Of a stretch of 64,000 nt of DNA, positions 27,328-35,688 are shown piece by piece. This DNA is from Paenibacillus wynnii (GTDB lineage Bacteria > Bacillota > Bacilli > Paenibacillales > Paenibacillaceae). The stretch's first letter is position 1, and each line of letters begins with the position of its first letter. The notes under the pieces are model-generated. The model saw only the letters and a program-made list of their open reading frames with translations. It was not told where the DNA came from and made no database searches. Location of the stretch: NCBI RefSeq assembly GCF_030812855.1, contig NZ_JAUSTK010000009.1, forward strand, positions 62,001-126,000. Reading direction: 5' to 3'. A program made the translations under genes and the position numbers.

Positions 27328-28692
27328 GTGCAAGCTGTTCCTCATGATTTCGTTCAAGGATGGATCGCCTACACGTCGGACCGCGGTGGAATGTTCGACA
27401 TTTGGCTGTACCGACCGCACGGCGGTTTTAATTTTCAACTTACACAGGGGCTTGGTGCGGAGTTTTCCGTTCCCTATTGGTCTCCGGACAGCAGGAGAAT
27501 CGCCTTTATTGGCATTGGCAACGTGGTACACCTGCTGGATGCCGTTACGCTCACCGTTGCCCGGATTGATCAAATCGAACCCTACACGCTGCTGGACTGG
27601 TCCCCGGACAGTAGGACTCTCGCGTATGTCAAAAACGGGCAAATCATCATCTATGATACTTTCTCACATATCAGCTATGCCATTCCGCAGCCGGGCGCCA
27701 GCGATGTCCAGTGGTTCCCTTCGGGTACGGAGCTTCTGTTCGCGGCTCCTGACTCTACCGGTAATACCCAGCTCTTCCGCATCCGGGCCGATGGCACAGA
27801 CCGGAGACAAATCACGCAAAATACGGACGGACCGCTCCATGACGTTCGGCTTTCTCCGGGCGGAACGTTTGCTCTTTACACGTTTCCCGGTGCTAGCATC
27901 TCCCTCATTTCTACGGTGGATCTGGCCACAGGCACCATCTATACACTGGAAGGAGGACCGCTTGCCAAAAACTATTTTCCGGCATGGTCCCCAGACTCCC
28001 GGAGCATCGCCTACAGCGCAACCGTATATAAGGAACCAAATTATTATTCTCTTATCCAAATCGACAGTCGTACCGGTAAGAATCAAAGGACGCTCACGAC
28101 CTCCGACTGTTTTGCCACTCCCGTCAGCTGGTCGCCGGAAGGTGGCAAAATCGCGTATTTATCAGGGTGCACAGGTGAAGGAAGCGCAAGTCAGCTCTGG
28201 ATTGTCGATATCAGGGAGCAGATGCCGGTGAACGTCCTCAGCGGCGGTCGGATTACGGCCTTGCAGTGGTCTCCTCGCGTCAGAAAGGTTCCGGAAAACA
28301 TCTACACAAGCTACGTGTACCGGGTATCCTTTCCGTATCCAGCAAACTGGCGCCCGGTCAGCGAAGAAAGGTACGAAGGGCCCGGCGGTTTTTTTCAGGT
28401 ATCCGCGATTTCAGCAGGCGACCGGATTTCCGATGTATGTAACTCTGAAGCTTTTCACCCGTTGATGCCTTACGGCTCTTCTCCTCGGATTGTCATGAGG
28501 ACCATACAAAACCAAGAGGCTTGCTTCATTTTCCCATCGGCCGACCAACCAGCGGAAATGAACAAACAGGCAGCACTCATAGTGAGATACCCCCGTCCTG
28601 TACAAATTCGGGATACGTTCTACAATTATTTTATTCTTTGGGCTGACGTCAACCACATCCGTCAAATTGGTGGGCGGCTGTCGTTCCTGTAA
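27328..28692 (+). CDS. TolB-like beta-propeller (PD40 repeat) protein
   Basis: A 454-residue protein with repeated WSPDSR blades: GWIAYTSDRGGMFDIWLY, YWSPDSRRIAFIG, DWSPDSRTLAYV, AWSPDSRSIAYSA and SWSPEGGKIAYLS, typical of TolB/PD40 six-bladed propellers (about residues 10-330). The C-terminal 130 residues are of unknown type. No signal peptide is visible, so it may be cytosolic, unlike TolB. GTG 27328 has AGGAGAGG nine bases upstream; in-frame ATGs at 27304 and 27319 have poorer spacing. Codon use is visibly richer in G/C than in neighbours, suggesting acquisition by transfer. Confidence 0.8.
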   Translation: MQAVPHDFVQGWIAYTSDRGGMFDIWLYRPHGGFNFQLTQGLGAEFSVPYWSPDSRRIAFIGIGNVVHLLDAVTLTVARIDQIEPYTLLDWSPDSRTLAYVKNGQIIIYDTFSHISYAIPQPGASDVQWFPSGTELLFAAPDSTGNTQLFRIRADGTDRRQITQNTDGPLHDVRLSPGGTFALYTFPGASISLISTVDLATGTIYTLEGGPLAKNYFPAWSPDSRSIAYSATVYKEPNYYSLIQIDSRTGKNQRTLTTSDCFATPVSWSPEGGKIAYLSGCTGEGSASQLWIVDIREQMPVNVLSGGRITALQWSPRVRKVPENIYTSYVYRVSFPYPANWRPVSEERYEGPGGFFQVSAISAGDRISDVCNSEAFHPLMPYGSSPRIVMRTIQNQEACFIFPSADQPAEMNKQAALIVRYPRPVQIRDTFYNYFILWADVNHIRQIGGRLSFL

Positions 28693-28790
28693 CCAATTTA
28701 CCCTACCGCCGAATGACGCCTTAACGCAGATAGCACACCATAACATCTTTCGGCCATATTCTAATGAAAATGACAAAAAGGTGGATAACG

Positions 28791-29801
28791 ATGACGGAAA
28801 TACAGATAACTGCTGTGGGAGACCTCATGGTCAAACGTTATATTATTTCGGATGCTAAACAGTCTGACGGAACCTATTCGTTTGATACCCTGTTCGCAAG
28901 AGTGGCTCCTTATCTGAAACAGGCGGATTTGACGATCGGGAATCTCGAAACGACCTTTGCCGGAAGCGGGCGAAAATCCCGGAAAAGTCTACGATCTGGC
29001 GGTCCGATATTCAAGTGTCCAGACGAACTGGCCCCGGCGCTTAAGGAAGCTGGATTCGACGTATTAGTAACAGCGAACAATCACTGCATGGATCATGGTT
29101 CCCCGGGTCTGATTCGGACGATACAAGTACTGGACCGCAATGGAATCTACCATACTGGTACATCTAAGTCATTCCAAGAATCCAAGAAAACGCTGATCCA
29201 AAACGTAAAAGGGATTACGATCGGAATCCTCTCCTACACGTCAGGTACCAACAGAATTCCCGTACCGGCGAGTCGACCATGGCTGGTCAATCGGATAGAA
29301 ACCGAGAAAATCATTCGGGAAATTCGAGATTTAAAAAAGAAAGTCGATCTGGTCTTGCTTTATATGCATTTCGGAAACGAATATCGGTACACTCCAAACA
29401 AAAGGCAAAAGCAGTTGGTAAACCTCTTCTTTAAAAATGGTGCCAACATCATACTGGGATCTCACCCGCATGTTCTTCAACCGTTAGCGGTTCGGGGAAA
29501 GAAACAATTCGTTATTTATTCGTTGGGTAATTTTGTTTCGACTAAACTAAAGAATAATCCTTATACACAAAGCGGAATCATCCTTACTCTTAAAATCAAA
29601 AAGGATCAAAAAGGAAACACGAGTATAACGAACATCGATTACATCCCGACTTGCGTAGATCGAAGAGTGACAAGCGGTGGCAAAATTACAGAGGTCATCC
29701 CCATCCGCGATGCGTTAAAGGCGAGCGTCTTAAAAACAGGGCAGATAAATCTCCTGAATCGTATGTTGAAACATACGACGGCAATTTTAAAGAGGGAATA
29801 G
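28791..29801 (+). CDS. CapA family protein (metallophosphatase-like, poly-gamma-glutamate capsule type)
   Basis: A 336-residue CapA-fold protein. Motifs appear in order: AVGDLMV (about 7-13), IGNLETTF, TANNHCMDHG, LYMHFGNEY, GSHPHVLQP and YSLGNFVST, the metal-binding set of the PGA_cap/calcineurin-like superfamily. CapA proteins take part in poly-gamma-glutamate synthesis or act as phosphoesterases. No capB/capC synthase genes are nearby and no signal peptide is seen, so a capsule role is uncertain. ATG 28791 is chosen with AGGTGGA five bases upstream. Confidence 0.88.
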   Translation: MTEIQITAVGDLMVKRYIISDAKQSDGTYSFDTLFARVAPYLKQADLTIGNLETTFAGSGRKSRKSLRSGGPIFKCPDELAPALKEAGFDVLVTANNHCMDHGSPGLIRTIQVLDRNGIYHTGTSKSFQESKKTLIQNVKGITIGILSYTSGTNRIPVPASRPWLVNRIETEKIIREIRDLKKKVDLVLLYMHFGNEYRYTPNKRQKQLVNLFFKNGANIILGSHPHVLQPLAVRGKKQFVIYSLGNFVSTKLKNNPYTQSGIILTLKIKKDQKGNTSITNIDYIPTCVDRRVTSGGKITEVIPIRDALKASVLKTGQINLLNRMLKHTTAILKRE

Positions 29802-29873
29802 GTAATTTACCCCATAAAATGGACACCCATGTTAAAATATAGATATGAATTTATACATGGGGGAAAGTATGCA

Positions 29874-30560
29874 ATGGTTACAGGAGAGTTTCTAGAGAAC
29901 GTAAAGTTATTAATACAAATGCATTCCGAGGGACATCTTGGTGGTGAAGTAATGCCTGAGGATGTTCTCTTGGGCGTTGTTCCAGAGGAAGAATTAATGA
30001 ACGTGCTGACTCTTGGGATGTCTCTAAATTACCAAAGAAACTCTTATGGATTATGGCGATCGATTGCACAAGCTTATCTCGATGAAGGTTCACGATGGGT
30101 ATTTGACCCAAGAATTGTCTCTCAGAGCAAAATTGAAGATTTACGAAGTGTTTTGCTATATCACCGTGTTGCTCTTCAACCCAATCGTCACCCGGAAATC
30201 TGGAAAAGTGTCTCTAATGGGATAAATGATTCTTCTATAAGGGGAGATGTATTTGGTTTAATTGATTCCGTTCAATTCGATATTGCAGCTTTAAAAACCA
30301 TTATGCAAATCAAGTGGAAAACTCGTGAACTTATCACAGTGGCGCCTGATACACATATTTTACAAGCAACCGTGAAATTAGGACTGTGTTCTTCGGATGT
30401 ATTAAACGGGTCGGCAGATGATAGACAAGCAGTTGCTGAGGCTTGGGAGAAGGCGCTTCTGGGTAGTGGGTTGGCACCAATTGATGTTCACACACCTCTA
30501 TGGTTATGGAGTCGTGCAGGATTTCCTGAACTTTCTTTAAGTGGTTCGCGACTAAGTTAA
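29874..30560 (+). CDS. Uncharacterised helical protein
   Basis: I do not recognise this 228-residue protein with confidence. It is soluble, mostly helical and AT-rich in codon use. Segments such as LGMSLNYQRNSYGLWRSI and LKTIMQIKWKTRELITVAPDTHILQATVKLGL faintly recall the Lys/Asp arrangement of HhH-GPD DNA glycosylases, but no clear helix-hairpin-helix is seen. ATG 29874 has GGGGGAAAG six bases upstream; ATG 29829 has none. It lies between capA and a frameshifted gene in a patchwork segment. The function is unknown. Confidence 0.6.
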   Translation: MVTGEFLENVKLLIQMHSEGHLGGEVMPEDVLLGVVPEEELMNVLTLGMSLNYQRNSYGLWRSIAQAYLDEGSRWVFDPRIVSQSKIEDLRSVLLYHRVALQPNRHPEIWKSVSNGINDSSIRGDVFGLIDSVQFDIAALKTIMQIKWKTRELITVAPDTHILQATVKLGLCSSDVLNGSADDRQAVAEAWEKALLGSGLAPIDVHTPLWLWSRAGFPELSLSGSRLS

Positions 30561-30610
30561 CGAAAAACTTTTTTGAGGTATATGCAACTGAAGAAAGGTG
30601 GGTGTCTACT

Positions 30611-30921
30611 ATGAAAATAAGAATGCTTATCGTGTTAACGGTAGCTATCCTGATTATCGAACGAAGGATGTGAATCCTTACAGGACTTTAGTCGATGGTG
30701 AGAAAAAGCGCTTTATTCACCTGCTGGAGAGTGGGAAAAATACACAAAATTACACCCCTCAAAATAAGGAAGGCGATCCGGAGTATTATAGGATAGTCTT
30801 TTATACTGACGAGCCGATTGCCTACACATTTACTATTGCTGATGATGGTATAAATGTCTTTTTTTCGCCTTGGGATACCAGAATTGTCGACATAGAAATT
30901 CGAACACTACTTCAGCCTTAG
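30611..30921 (+). pseudogene. Small exported protein gene, probably frameshifted
   Basis: ATG 30611, with AGGTGG ten bases upstream, encodes a signal-like start MKIRMLIVLTVAILII but stops at 30671-30673. The remaining frame, read from GTG 30598 as an uninterrupted 107-codon ORF, gives a plausible soluble domain (NPYRTLVDGEKKRFIHLLESG ... EYYRIVFYTDEPIAYTFTI). A one-base indel near 30655-30670 would join the two. Either the gene is broken, or the 107-residue ORF starts at GTG 30598 without a signal peptide. I do not recognise the family. Confidence 0.5.
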
Positions 30922-31078
30922 AATGGCGTATATCAGCGACAGCACAATAAAGAGTCATTACGCTGCGGATGGATCGGAAGCGGGGGTAGAAAGCAAACGC
31001 GTATGTATGAATAACTGTAATATTTAGCATTCTAATATTGTAGTATATATGATGCATTTCCAAAGGAGGCTACCCGTG

Positions 31079-31207
31079 ATGAGCCAGCAGAAGCGTAGAA
31101 AAGAAGCTGAGTCGAAGTCCCGTAAGCAGGATCAGCATCCCCATGGTGAAATCAAGTCGCTGAAAGAGCTTTCCAGCGAGTACGATGCGGAACATACTAC
31201 GTCTTAA
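31079..31207 (+). CDS. Small basic hydrophilic protein (42 aa)
   Basis: A short ORF starting MSQQKRRKEAESKSRKQD and ending EYDAEHTTS, preceded by a perfect AAAGGAGG nine bases before ATG (GTG 31076 is a second candidate start). It is strongly charged, has no hydrophobic segment, and is followed six bases later by a strong terminator, which supports it as a real one-gene unit. No family is recognised. The lysine/arginine-rich start with an acidic end recalls small spore or nucleoid-associated proteins, but that is only a guess. Confidence 0.7.
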   Translation: MSQQKRRKEAESKSRKQDQHPHGEIKSLKELSSEYDAEHTTS

Positions 31208-31212
31208 CCTAT

Positions 31213-31262
31213 CTCAAGGCGGTAGGCTGCCGATTCCATTCGGCAGCCTATTTGAGTTTTAT
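31213..31262. terminator. Terminator after the small protein gene
   Basis: TAGGCTGCCGA-ttccat-TCGGCAGCCTA with an outer CTCAA/TTGAG pair, then TTTTAT. It may also serve the convergent gene ending at 31356. Confidence 0.9.
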
Positions 31263-31355
31263 ACTCTTATTGCAGATAAATTTGATTTTCAACTGACCCC
31301 GTTATATCCCTGAACAATGCTCCCTCGTCATTAAACCAATGGGAAGCGTTTGTTA

Positions 31356-32366
31356 CTATATTAATGTTTCGTATACAACATTTCCTGATGCACTAAGATC
31401 ATACCCGTGTATGGAGCCTAGCTCGCTTCGGAAGGTAGATGAACGCAAAACTTCAATAACGGAGCGGATCCAAGGCATATTCTCCGGTTTTTTTAGCATG
31501 ACCAGATCGTACTGCTCTTGTATCAGCGGGATGAAATCAACACCATCCACAATTTTGGCTGCTTTCTCAATACCGATGCCAATGTCAGCCTCGCCTCGGG
31601 CAACCTTACCGGCTACCGCTAGATGACTGTTCTCTTCAGTTTCATAGCCACTCAGGTTTGCTGGTGAAATTCCAAGCAATCGCAGCTGTTCATCGAGAAG
31701 AACACGGGCTCCGGATCCCCGCTCGCGGTTAATAAGTCTGAGATCTGTCCGCTGTAAATGAGCCCATGATGTGATTCCTTTGGGGTTCCCCTTCTGCACA
31801 TAGAATCCGGCACTCCGTGTAAGCATGTGGATAACAATATAAGGGAAGCCTACTAGCAGCTTACGGATGTAAGGGAGATTGTACTCACCCGTATCACCGT
31901 CCAGCAAATGTGTACTAACAATATCCGATTCTCCATGATACATAGCAATCAGACTGTCCAAACTGCCGGCGTAGGAACGAAGCGGGCGGTCTGCCGATAG
32001 GCTGCGCTCCAAATAGGTTGCTAATATATCCAGGGACATATCTTGTCCGGTGATTACGATACTGCGTCCGGATGACTTACTGAGGGGAGACGATGCCGAA
32101 AGCACCGGTAAGACCTGAACAGGAGAAGGCCCTGGTACTGAAGGGGGAGCAGCAGAGGGCGTTACTCCTGTAGTAGCATTCTTGGCAGACTGGCTGCTTC
32201 GCGAATGCTGCTTATACGTCTCCAGATCTGAGGCATCAACACGCATTTGTTTACCCACCCGATAGGACGGCAGCTCCCCTTTTTTGATCAAGTCATATAC
32301 TTTCAATTTCGATATTTTCAGCAGCTGGGCAATTTCTTCGGTCGTATAGGAAGTATCTTGAGACAT
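31356..32366 (-). CDS. HTH (excisionase-type) regulator with periplasmic-binding-like domain, probably molybdate-related
   Basis: A 336-residue regulator. The N-terminal MerR-like/excisionase helix-turn-helix (about 5-55: YTTEEIAQLLKISKLKVYDLIKKGELPSYRVGKQMRV) is joined by a Pro/Ser-rich linker (about 56-95) to a PBP_like domain (about 100-325: SIVITGQDMSLDILATYLER, INRERGSGARVLLDE, GEADIGIGIEKAA). This architecture is common beside molybdate/tungstate transport genes in Firmicutes and probably senses the oxyanion or cofactor. modAB lie 5 kb away and are plausible targets. The start ATG has TCAGGAGGAACG upstream on the minus strand. Confidence 0.85.
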   Translation of the reverse strand: MSQDTSYTTEEIAQLLKISKLKVYDLIKKGELPSYRVGKQMRVDASDLETYKQHSRSSQSAKNATTGVTPSAAPPSVPGPSPVQVLPVLSASSPLSKSSGRSIVITGQDMSLDILATYLERSLSADRPLRSYAGSLDSLIAMYHGESDIVSTHLLDGDTGEYNLPYIRKLLVGFPYIVIHMLTRSAGFYVQKGNPKGITSWAHLQRTDLRLINRERGSGARVLLDEQLRLLGISPANLSGYETEENSHLAVAGKVARGEADIGIGIEKAAKIVDGVDFIPLIQEQYDLVMLKKPENMPWIRSVIEVLRSSTFRSELGSIHGYDLSASGNVVYETLI

Positions 32367-32417
32367 TACGTTCCTCCTGAGGGATAACGGTTATATTTTA
32401 ATGGAATAAAACATGAT

Positions 32418-32605
32418 TTAACTGTATTCTGTACACTTATTTTCGGGGATTATCAACCAATATGAGTTTAGTTGTAGTTTATACAGCTAAATCCAGGGAA
32501 ACCCTCGCTTTTCGCCTTTTCCAAGGAAAATAACTGCAGAAAGTGCAATTAAAGCTGCGATCTGAGGCAAATGCGATGTTTTAAGTGTACAAACTACAAC
32601 TATTC
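32418..32605. repeat. AAGTGTA..TGCAACTA short motifs, second cluster
   Basis: Motifs related to those at 9.2-9.35 kb, in both orientations: TTCTGTACACTTATTTTC (32427), TAGTTGTAGTTTATACAG (32469), AAAGTGCAATTAAAG (32537) and AAGTGTACAAACTACAACTA (32582). The 32367-32789 gap otherwise holds only the promoter region of the next gene, with a TATAAT at 32745. Confidence 0.5.
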
Positions 32606-32789
32606 TGCAAGGTGCCTTCGGATGATCCAGTAGAAAGCTTTACTTATGGAAAACACTACTCTATTTACTCCCATGGCGCAATAAGGTGTGACCGCGTGTC
32701 TATATAATTTTGTTTTTAACGTGAAACTTTTTATGAAAATGACTTATAATGAATAACAAAATATGTTTGGACAGATTGGGGTGGCGGAT

Positions 32790-34199
32790 ATGACATTGAT
32801 TGAGAAAAGAGAACACCGACAGTATCCGGAGATTACCCGCCTGGAAACTTCACGAGCCGCCTATGAGCGCGATTATTCACGTTTGATTCATTCGCCGACC
32901 TTCCGTCGGCTGCAGGGTAAATCCCAGGTGTTCGGGGCAGGAACGGGGGATTATTACCGTACACGCCTAACCCATTCACTGGAAGTGGCACAGATCGCCC
33001 GTGAAGCAGCCAAGAGCCTACTCCGCTCTTATCCGGAGGTGGAGACAGGTCTGGCTAAGAACCCTGGACTGGTCATAGATCCGGAGGTAGTAGAGTGTGC
33101 AGCCATTGCTCATGATTTCGGACACCCTCCCTTTGGACATAAAGGGGAAGAAGTATTAGATAGTATCCTGGATAATCTGATTGAAGAGAAGACGAATCAG
33201 CAGGCCATTTTAACAGAGGCAGGTCCAAAGCAAAAGCAGGTTATTCATGAGGGTATGAAGCGTAAATATGAGCACTTTGAAGGCAATGCCCATAACTACC
33301 GTTTGATTATGTTTCTGGAGAAACGAGAGAATATCGATGGGCTCAATTTATCTGATGCAGTACTGCTGGGGATTAACAAATATCCTTTTCCCGGCACGGT
33401 GCTCAAAAAAGGTATGTATCTGCATGAATGGGACTATATCTCGGAAATCCGCAGCCAATGGAATATACCTGACGGTAAAAAAACGCTGGAAGCCCAACTG
33501 ATGGACCTTTGCGATGATATCGCTTATTCCGCGCATGATTTGGAGGATGGCATCAAGGCGGGCAAAATTGAGGTGCATGATCACTTCATGCATGATCCCT
33601 ATATTCAGCGGTTGATAGTCGAGAAAATCACCACACTCGAGGATGCCTTCTGGGATAATTGGGAGGAGGATGGAATCCGAGCCAAAGTTGAAGAGGTTCT
33701 AACCTCGTTCTTACGTGTATGGACGGAGAAAATGCCAACCTGTGAAAATGATTACTCCCGAACCCGCCGCGAAGTTAAGGCTTATTGGGTCAGTACTTTT
33801 GTCGCCAGTCTTGGGGTTATTGCGGATGGAGACTGGAAGAAGGTTACCTTCATTAAAGAAGGAAAAGAAGATGAGGATATGCTGCGTACGGTGAGTGTAC
33901 TCAAAAGCTTCGCCTGGGTGACGATGATCCGGGATCTGCGTGTACAGCGTCTGCAAAAAAGAAGTGAGTGGATTCTACGGCGTCTATGGAAGGCCTTTCT
34001 GGATCCCGACACCTCGAAGTCGATTTTGCCGACCGATTGGCTGCAGCGGTTTGAGAAGGACCAACGTCAAGCGAAGCCGATCTGGACTTGGGAGCATATG
34101 GTGATTGACTATATCGCTGGGATGACAGACGCTTTTGCCGAGAAAATATATAACGAGCTGTATGGTCTGAAGGTTGGATCGATCTATGATTTAGATTAA
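32790..34199 (+). CDS. dgt: Deoxyguanosinetriphosphate triphosphohydrolase-like protein
   Basis: An HD-domain dNTP triphosphohydrolase releasing triphosphate from dNTPs; roles include nucleotide-pool control and phage defence. The 469-residue protein has all signatures: RDYSRLIHSPTFRRLQGKSQVF-type start (about 26-47), TRLTHSLEVAQIA, the HD pair in AIAHDFGHPPFGH, and DDIAYSAHDLEDG. The length fits the long Dgt subfamily. ATG 32790 is chosen with GGGGTGG six bases upstream; ATG 32763 lacks a site. Substrate preference is not inferable. Confidence 0.92.
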   Translation: MTLIEKREHRQYPEITRLETSRAAYERDYSRLIHSPTFRRLQGKSQVFGAGTGDYYRTRLTHSLEVAQIAREAAKSLLRSYPEVETGLAKNPGLVIDPEVVECAAIAHDFGHPPFGHKGEEVLDSILDNLIEEKTNQQAILTEAGPKQKQVIHEGMKRKYEHFEGNAHNYRLIMFLEKRENIDGLNLSDAVLLGINKYPFPGTVLKKGMYLHEWDYISEIRSQWNIPDGKKTLEAQLMDLCDDIAYSAHDLEDGIKAGKIEVHDHFMHDPYIQRLIVEKITTLEDAFWDNWEEDGIRAKVEEVLTSFLRVWTEKMPTCENDYSRTRREVKAYWVSTFVASLGVIADGDWKKVTFIKEGKEDEDMLRTVSVLKSFAWVTMIRDLRVQRLQKRSEWILRRLWKAFLDPDTSKSILPTDWLQRFEKDQRQAKPIWTWEHMVIDYIAGMTDAFAEKIYNELYGLKVGSIYDLD

Positions 34200-34238
34200 G
34201 CCGTTAGAGATTTGATTAAAGTTCTGGACGCTGCCTGC

Positions 34239-34530
34239 CGAAAGAAGTTCAGCGGACGGCCGTAGTTAACCATCTGCAGAATGGTGTCCGCAAGACAGAG
34301 GAAGGCAGTCGCCAAATCATCGAAACCGAAGAAGCGCTGGCCGAAATTAATAGATCCGTTAATGTAATGGCGGAGACCATAATTGAAGTGGGTAATGATC
34401 TGGAGCGGATGAATCAGTCCAGCGAATCTATGAACAGCTGCATGCTACCGGAGAAGTGGCCTCGGGTATGGAAAACTTAAAGTTGCTTTCGAAGGAACTA
34501 AAGGAATTGGTATCGCGTTTTCAGCTGTAA
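34239..34530 (+). pseudogene. Methyl-accepting chemotaxis protein relic (C-terminal end)
   Basis: Read from 34280 the sequence gives NGVRKTEEGSRQIIETEEAL, then INRSVNVMAETIIEVGNDLE and MNQSSESMN, characteristic of the end of a chemoreceptor signalling domain. After a frameshift near 34437 it continues ATGEVASGMENLKLLSKELK and ELVSRFQL to the stop at 34530. The conserved hairpin tip, the membrane part and the start are all missing. It is a decayed fragment lying between the dgt stop and a terminator. Confidence 0.85.
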
Positions 34531-34565
34531 ATAGAATAGAATAGAATAATTTCTATAACAAAAAA

Positions 34566-34618
34566 GCCCCGGGTGCATGTTTACTGAAAGGTAAATGCAC
34601 ATTCGGGACTTCTTTATT
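34566..34618. terminator. Bidirectional terminator
   Basis: GTGCATgTTTAC pairs with GTAAATGCAC inside an outer AAGCCCCGG/CGGGaCTT pairing, flanked by A-rich and CTTTATTTT sequence, between the chemoreceptor relic and the convergent dehydrogenase gene. Confidence 0.8.
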
Positions 34619-34640
34619 TTAAAAAAGGAGTCCTAGACTG

Positions 34641-35597
34641 TTAATATTGCCGATTATAATCTACAACATTGCGTGAAGGGGAACCTTCATTTATATAAGA
34701 CTTCATATTCTCAACAAAAATATCAACAACCCGCTCGGAATATCGATCGGTATTCCCTGCGCGATGCGGTGTGATGATAACCTGTTTCATATCCCATAGA
34801 GGATGATCATGCGGAAGCGGCTCGGTCTCAAATACATCAAGACCTGCTCCGCGTAGCTGCCCGCTGTTCAAGGCATCCATCAGATCCGTAGTATTAGTGG
34901 TATCGCCCCGCCCAATATTGATATAGTAGGTATCCTGTTTAAAGACCGAAAAAACTGATTTATTAAATAGATTATGGGTCTCGTCCGTTAACGGTAGTGT
35001 ATTAATAACAAAGTTTCCTTCACTAACTGCTTCCAGTAAGTTATCTGTGGTATACATCATATCGAAATCAGGCAGTGCGGAACCAGAGCGGCTAACACCA
35101 ACTGTCTTCATGCGAAAAGCCTTGGCGATTCTAGCGGTTTCGCTCCCTATGGCACCAGTGCCTACAATAACGGCTGTTTTATCCGTCAACTCGCTTTCAC
35201 TGCCGTCTGATTCCCAGCGGTGAGCCTCTTGATTACGGATGGCCGTGTGCAGGTTGCGCGTAAACATCAGCATATATCCAAAAATCACCGCAGAGATCGG
35301 CTCGGCATGCACTCCGCTGGCATTCGTCAAAAAAATGCCGCGTTCTTGAAATTGCAGAAGGGGTAATCTCTCAATCCCAGCGGACCAAGTCTGCACCCAC
35401 CGGAGCGGTGAATCTGGAGCAAGCATTGTATCCGAGATGCCTTTGGCCCAACCAATTACAATTTCCGCTTGGCTAAGCAGCTGTAAATCTGGACTCTTGG
35501 CATCGCTCTGAACTAAGGTATACCCGGGGGCATTTTTCCGGATATTCTGTTGCTCTTGAGGTGTCAAAGTATGAAAACAAACAATTAATTTAGTCAA
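34641..35597 (-). CDS. D-2-hydroxyacid dehydrogenase family protein
   Basis: An NAD(P)-dependent oxidoreductase reducing 2-oxoacids or oxidising D-2-hydroxyacids. At 318 residues it has the normal length. The Rossmann motif VGTGAIGSETARIAKAF lies near residue 145, and catalytic residues are in NIGRGDTTN (Arg), LDVFETEPL (Glu) and TPHRAGN (His). The open frame extends to 35813, but that part overlaps thpR on the other strand. TTG 35597 with AGGGGGG eight bases upstream gives the family's usual N-terminus. It is divergent from thpR. The substrate is unknown. Confidence 0.88.
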   Translation of the reverse strand: MTKLIVCFHTLTPQEQQNIRKNAPGYTLVQSDAKSPDLQLLSQAEIVIGWAKGISDTMLAPDSPLRWVQTWSAGIERLPLLQFQERGIFLTNASGVHAEPISAVIFGYMLMFTRNLHTAIRNQEAHRWESDGSESELTDKTAVIVGTGAIGSETARIAKAFRMKTVGVSRSGSALPDFDMMYTTDNLLEAVSEGNFVINTLPLTDETHNLFNKSVFSVFKQDTYYINIGRGDTTNTTDLMDALNSGQLRGAGLDVFETEPLPHDHPLWDMKQVIITPHRAGNTDRYSERVVDIFVENMKSYINEGSPSRNVVDYNRQY

Positions 35598-35688
35598 ATA
35601 GGTGTCCCCCCTGGTTGTTGTGGGAAAGATGAAATTATAAATTCTATATAATAAGGATACCAAATCTGCTGAAAAAGGTGAAATGACG

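Noticed and set aside
27344-28231. 295-codon ORF in another frame of the TolB-like gene
   Set aside because: Long only because of the G/C-rich codons; lacks family motifs, while the 27328 frame has repeated WSPDSR blades.
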